From Ewingella americana (lineage in GTDB: Bacteria; Pseudomonadota; Gammaproteobacteria; Enterobacterales; Enterobacteriaceae), in the NCBI RefSeq assembly GCF_006438725.1, contig NZ_RCZD01000005.1, forward strand, positions 417,588 through 481,587: 64,000 nt of DNA. The letters are read 5' to 3'. The translations under genes were made by a program, and so were the position numbers. Numbering within the stretch: position 1 is the stretch's first letter; each line of letters opens with the position of its first letter. The notes under the pieces are model-generated. The model worked only from the letters and a program-made list of their open reading frames with translations, did not search any database and was not told the origin of the DNA. Positions 61,033-64,000 of this stretch are shown here, one piece after another.

Positions 61033-62037
61033 ATGAGCACGGGAAGCCCAATGAAAACCTTAAGCCGCATTGCGGTGTGTACATTTGTCAGCGCCTGGAT
61101 GGTGGGATGTACCAATAATGCCTCGACTTCGGCCCCAATTAGCAGCGTCAACGGCGGCGGCGGAGGTCAGAATACTCTGAATTCCGCACCGGTGACGACC
61201 ACGACAAGCCCTGAGGGGCACATCGTTTATAACCGCAGTTATAACGCAATTCCGAAAGGAAGTTACAGCGGAAGCACTTATCAGGTGAAGCGTGGTGACA
61301 CGCTATTTTATATCGCCTGGATCACCGGCAATGACTTCAGAGACCTTGCTGCGCGTAACAATATCGCTGCCCCTTATAATCTGAATGTCGGCCAGACCGT
61401 ACAAATTAATAACGTCTCATCCAACGCCAGCACGGGGGGAATGTTAGCTTCCACCGATGCCACGAATGGCGGTGTTCCGAAAGCGCCTTCTGTAGGATTA
61501 ATCCAGGGAACGGTGGTTGCATCTCAACCAACTACCACGTATTCTGATTCTTCGGGTAAACAGAATGTAGGTAAAATGTTGCCTTCATCAGGTGTGGTCA
61601 CCACCCCAGCACCTGTTGCCGTAGCCAGTACTCCTGTCACCAGCACGACGACTAATGGCGGTCCGATTTCCACCTGGAAATGGCCGACTGACGGGAAGAT
61701 TATCGATAATTTCTCAGCTTCCGAAGGGGGAAATAAGGGGATCGATATCGCTGGTTCGCGTGGACAGCCTGTCTTAGCTACCGCTTCAGGGCGTGTCGTT
61801 TATGCAGGTAATGCTCTTCGCGGTTACGGTAATCTAATCATCATCAAACACAATGATGATTACCTGTCCGCCTATGCTCATAACGATTCAATGCTGGTCC
61901 GGGAACAACAAGAAGTGCAGGCGGGACAGAAAATAGCAACCATGGGTAGCACCGGAACCAGTTCAGTTAGATTGCATTTTGAAATTCGTTACAAGGGGAA
62001 ATCCGTAAACCCGCTGCGTTATCTTCCGCAGCGATAA
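61033..62037 (+). CDS. nlpD: Murein hydrolase activator NlpD
   Basis: Outer-membrane lipoprotein that activates amidase AmiC at the septum. Lipobox ends in MVGC, lipidated cysteine C26 (the -3 residue is Met in place of the usual Leu). LysM domain about 82-126 ([20 protein letters not shown]). C-terminal LytM domain about 220-330 is degenerate: the first zinc histidine is replaced (NKGIDIAG) and the second motif reads RLHFEIR, as expected for an activator without its own hydrolase activity. The middle is Ser/Thr/Pro-rich. GGGGGAAAT precedes the ATG. The main rpoS promoter of relatives lies inside this gene. Confidence 0.96.
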   Translation: MSTGSPMKTLSRIAVCTFVSAWMVGCTNNASTSAPISSVNGGGGGQNTLNSAPVTTTTSPEGHIVYNRSYNAIPKGSYSGSTYQVKRGDTLFYIAWITGNDFRDLAARNNIAAPYNLNVGQTVQINNVSSNASTGGMLASTDATNGGVPKAPSVGLIQGTVVASQPTTTYSDSSGKQNVGKMLPSSGVVTTPAPVAVASTPVTSTTTNGGPISTWKWPTDGKIIDNFSASEGGNKGIDIAGSRGQPVLATASGRVVYAGNALRGYGNLIIIKHNDDYLSAYAHNDSMLVREQQEVQAGQKIATMGSTGTSSVRLHFEIRYKGKSVNPLRYLPQR

Positions 62038-62087
62038 CTCGGGCAGAGTCTTGATTCTGCCCTCGGGACCACGGGTAGGAGCAGCTT

Positions 62088-63089
62088 ATGAGTCAGAATA
62101 CGCTGAAAGTTAACGAGTTACATGATGATGTAGATTTCGATGAGAACAGCGCTGAAGCCTTTGACGAGAAAAACACAGTCGAAGAGACTGCTGATAACGA
62201 CACCACTGACGCTGATGCTGAAGAAGAGTTGTTGTCACAGGCTGTAAGCCAAAGAGTGCTGGACGCAACTCAACTGTACCTTGGTGAGATCGGTTACTCT
62301 CCTCTGCTAACCGCAGAAGAAGAGGTTTATTTTGCACGCCGTGCGCTGCGGGGAGATGTTCCATCTCGCCGCCGTATGATCGAAAGTAACCTGCGTTTGG
62401 TGGTTAAAATTGCCCGCCGCTACAGTAATCGCGGTCTGGCACTGCTGGATTTGATCGAGGAAGGTAACCTGGGTCTGATCCGCGCAGTTGAAAAATTTGA
62501 CCCGGAACGCGGTTTCCGCTTTTCCACTTACGCTACATGGTGGATTCGTCAGACGATTGAACGGGCGATTATGAACCAAACCCGTACTATCCGCTTACCA
62601 ATTCACATCGTTAAAGAGTTGAACGTTTACCTGCGTACTGCACGTGAACTTGCGCATAAACTGGACCATGAGCCGAGCGCTGAAGAGATTGCTGAGCAAC
62701 TCGACAAGCCGGTACATGACGTCAGCCGTATGTTGCGCCTGAATGAGCGTATTACTTCAGTAGATACCCCGTTGGGTGGTGACTCTGAAAAAGCGCTGTT
62801 AGACATTCTGGCCGACGAAAAAGAAAACGGCCCTGAAGACACCACACAAGACGACGATATGAAACAGAGTATCGTTAAGTGGTTATTCGAGTTGAACGCA
62901 AAACAACGTGAAGTTCTGGCGCGTCGCTTTGGCCTGTTAGGTTATGAAGCTGCAACGCTGGAAGATGTGGGCCGTGAAATCGGTTTGACGCGTGAACGAG
63001 TTCGTCAGATTCAGGTTGAAGGGTTGCGCCGCCTGCGCGAGATTTTGCAGGCACAGGGACTGAGTATTGAAGCCCTGTTTCGCGAGTAA
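62088..63089 (+). CDS. rpoS: RNA polymerase sigma factor RpoS
   Basis: Stationary-phase and general stress sigma factor. Region 1.2 from about 55, 2.1-2.4 at 95-170 ([40 protein letters not shown]), region 3 at about 175-240 with the RssB-recognised lysine segment, and region 4.2 at the C-terminus ([20 protein letters not shown]). 333 residues, three more than E. coli; the extra residues lie in the acidic N-terminus ([17 protein letters not shown] region). Followed by a strong terminator. Confidence 0.98.
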   Translation: MSQNTLKVNELHDDVDFDENSAEAFDEKNTVEETADNDTTDADAEEELLSQAVSQRVLDATQLYLGEIGYSPLLTAEEEVYFARRALRGDVPSRRRMIESNLRLVVKIARRYSNRGLALLDLIEEGNLGLIRAVEKFDPERGFRFSTYATWWIRQTIERAIMNQTRTIRLPIHIVKELNVYLRTARELAHKLDHEPSAEEIAEQLDKPVHDVSRMLRLNERITSVDTPLGGDSEKALLDILADEKENGPEDTTQDDDMKQSIVKWLFELNAKQREVLARRFGLLGYEAATLEDVGREIGLTRERVRQIQVEGLRRLREILQAQGLSIEALFRE

Positions 63090-63151
63090 ATTGCCCGCTT
63101 AGCAACGTAACAAACTGAACGGATGCAGGACTCAGACAGTCTGTACCCAAT

Positions 63152-63183
63152 AAAAACGGTGGGTTTATACCCACCGTTTTTTT
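63152..63183. terminator. Terminator between rpoS and mutS
   Basis: Arms AAAACGGTGGGT and ACCCACCGTTTT with a TTAT loop and T-run; the left A-run lets it work for mutS too. Confidence 0.92.
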
Positions 63184-63190
63184 ATGCCTT

Positions 63191-63249
63191 TTATCCTTCA
63201 TCCTTGACGGCTACTGCAGCCTTGCTGTAACGCCAATGATTTTGGATAA
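63191..63249. repeat. Short ERIC-like derivative
   Basis: 59 bases starting TTATCCTTCATCCTTGACGG and ending CAATGATTTTGGATAA: both ERIC-type ends with the central palindrome deleted. Placed between the convergent rpoS and mutS genes. Confidence 0.65.
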
Positions 63250-63260
63250 ATCTGTACGTG

Positions 63261-64000
63261 TCAGACCATATCCTTCAAACGGTAGATCCACTCCAGTGCC
63301 TGGCGCGGTGACAGCGAGTCGACATCAAGCGCTTCAAGCGCCTCTACGGCTGGTGACACCTCTTCTGTCAGCAGTGCCAGTTGCGGACCATCCACTTTAC
63401 TGGCTGCTGCGCTGTTGGAGAGGGTTTCCAGCTCTTTCAGTTTCTGTCGCGCCCGTTTGATAACATCACGCGGAACCCCCGCCAGTGCCGCAACGGCCAG
63501 GCCATAGCTCTTACTCGCCGCACCCTCCTGAACGCTGTGCATAAAGGCAATGGTATCCCCATGCTCGATGGCGTCGAGGTGGACATTCACCGCACCTTCC
63601 ATTTTTTCCGGCAGGGTTGTCAGCTCGAAATAGTGGGTGGCGAACAGCGTCATGGCTTTAATACGGTTGGTCAGGCTTTCCGCACAGGCCCAGGCCAGAG
63701 ACAGCCCGTCATAAGTTGATGTGCCACGGCCAATTTCATCCATCAGGACCAGGCTGTTTTCTGTGGCGTTGTGTAAAATATTGGCCGTTTCGGTCATTTC
63801 CACCATAAATGTCGAACGCCCGGACGCGAGATCATCCGCCGCACCCACGCGGGTGAATATGCGGTCTACCGGGCCAATGACTGCTTGCTCGGCAGGTACG
63901 TAGCAACCAATATGCGCCATCAGTACAATCAGCGCAGCCTGGCGCATATAGGTACTTTTACCGCCCATGTTCGGGCCGGTAATGATCAACATGCGGCGAT
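63261..64000 (-). CDS. mutS: DNA mismatch repair protein MutS, C-terminal part
   Basis: ATPase that recognises mismatches and recruits MutL. Only the 3' part is in the window; the gene runs off the right edge (full length in relatives about 850 residues). Visible: Walker [14 protein letters not shown], Walker [17 protein letters not shown], the [10 protein letters not shown] switch and the C-terminal helix-turn-helix and tetramer region ([17 protein letters not shown]). Convergent with rpoS. Internal ATG codons should not be taken as the start. Confidence 0.97.
   Translation of the reverse strand, partial: RRMLIITGPNMGGKSTYMRQAALIVLMAHIGCYVPAEQAVIGPVDRIFTRVGAADDLASGRSTFMVEMTETANILHNATENSLVLMDEIGRGTSTYDGLSLAWACAESLTNRIKAMTLFATHYFELTTLPEKMEGAVNVHLDAIEHGDTIAFMHSVQEGAASKSYGLAVAALAGVPRDVIKRARQKLKELETLSNSAAASKVDGPQLALLTEEVSPAVEALEALDVDSLSPRQALEWIYRLKDMV

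Overview
The window is chromosomal DNA of an enterobacterium. Almost every gene is a close relative of an Escherichia coli gene. Gene order, the intact ERIC elements and some of the accessory genes point to the Yersiniaceae side (Rahnella, Ewingella, Rouxiella or Serratia-like). I cannot name the genus from sequence alone. Coding density is high, and no rRNA, tRNA or CRISPR array was seen.

Layout. 0-10.2 kb: hemL (cut by the left edge), clcA, erpA, a small secreted protein, btuF-mtnN, dgt, degP, cdaR; this is the order found near 4 min in E. coli. 10.4-20.2 kb: one complete glucarate/galactarate block, gudP-gudX-gudD, then garD facing garL-garR-garK, directly behind its regulator cdaR. A 0.78 kb repeat-rich spacer splits gudD from garD. 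20.3-23.6 kb: a DSD1-like PLP enzyme and a two-gene cellobiose-type PTS (IIC, IIA) with a LacI-type operator. 24-33.4 kb: barA, relA, mazG, pyrG, eno (the E. coli 60-63 min order, but without rlmD). 33.5-36.8 kb: an RpiR-family regulator divergent from a glucose-family EIICB PTS gene and nanE, probably for N-acetylmannosamine. 36.9-39.3 kb: queE, queD and a secreted hydrolase, interspersed with ERIC elements. 39.7-50 kb: the sulfate assimilation genes cysJIH, iap, cysG-cysDNC. 50-53.2 kb: ygbE, ftsB, ispD, ispF, truD. 59.4-64 kb: surE, pcm, nlpD, rpoS and the 3' part of mutS.

The most interesting accessory feature lies between truD and surE (53.1-59.4 kb). It is a decayed prophage bounded by a perfect 15-bp direct repeat. 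The repeat is the sequence where truD and surE must once have overlapped. What remains is a frameshifted baseplate-J-like fragment, other tail remnants and an intact-looking AT-rich serotype-conversion cluster on the minus strand: GtrA-like flippase, GtrB-like glycosyltransferase, an SMR/EamA-type membrane protein and a large GT-C-type glycosyltransferase. gtrA lies next to the att site, as in Shigella SfV-type phages. The insertion left surE with a GTG start in place of the ancestral ATG and removed its coupling to truD.

How the genes work together: cdaR senses hexarates and should control the gud/gar genes, which convert glucarate and galactarate to 2-phosphoglycerate or 3-phosphoglycerate-level intermediates via GarL, GarR and GarK. 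The cys genes take sulfate to sulfide, with CysG supplying siroheme to CysI. ispD/ispF feed isoprenoid synthesis, part of which becomes the undecaprenyl phosphate that the gtr genes would use. NlpD and FtsB act in division, BarA, RelA and RpoS in stress and stationary-phase control.
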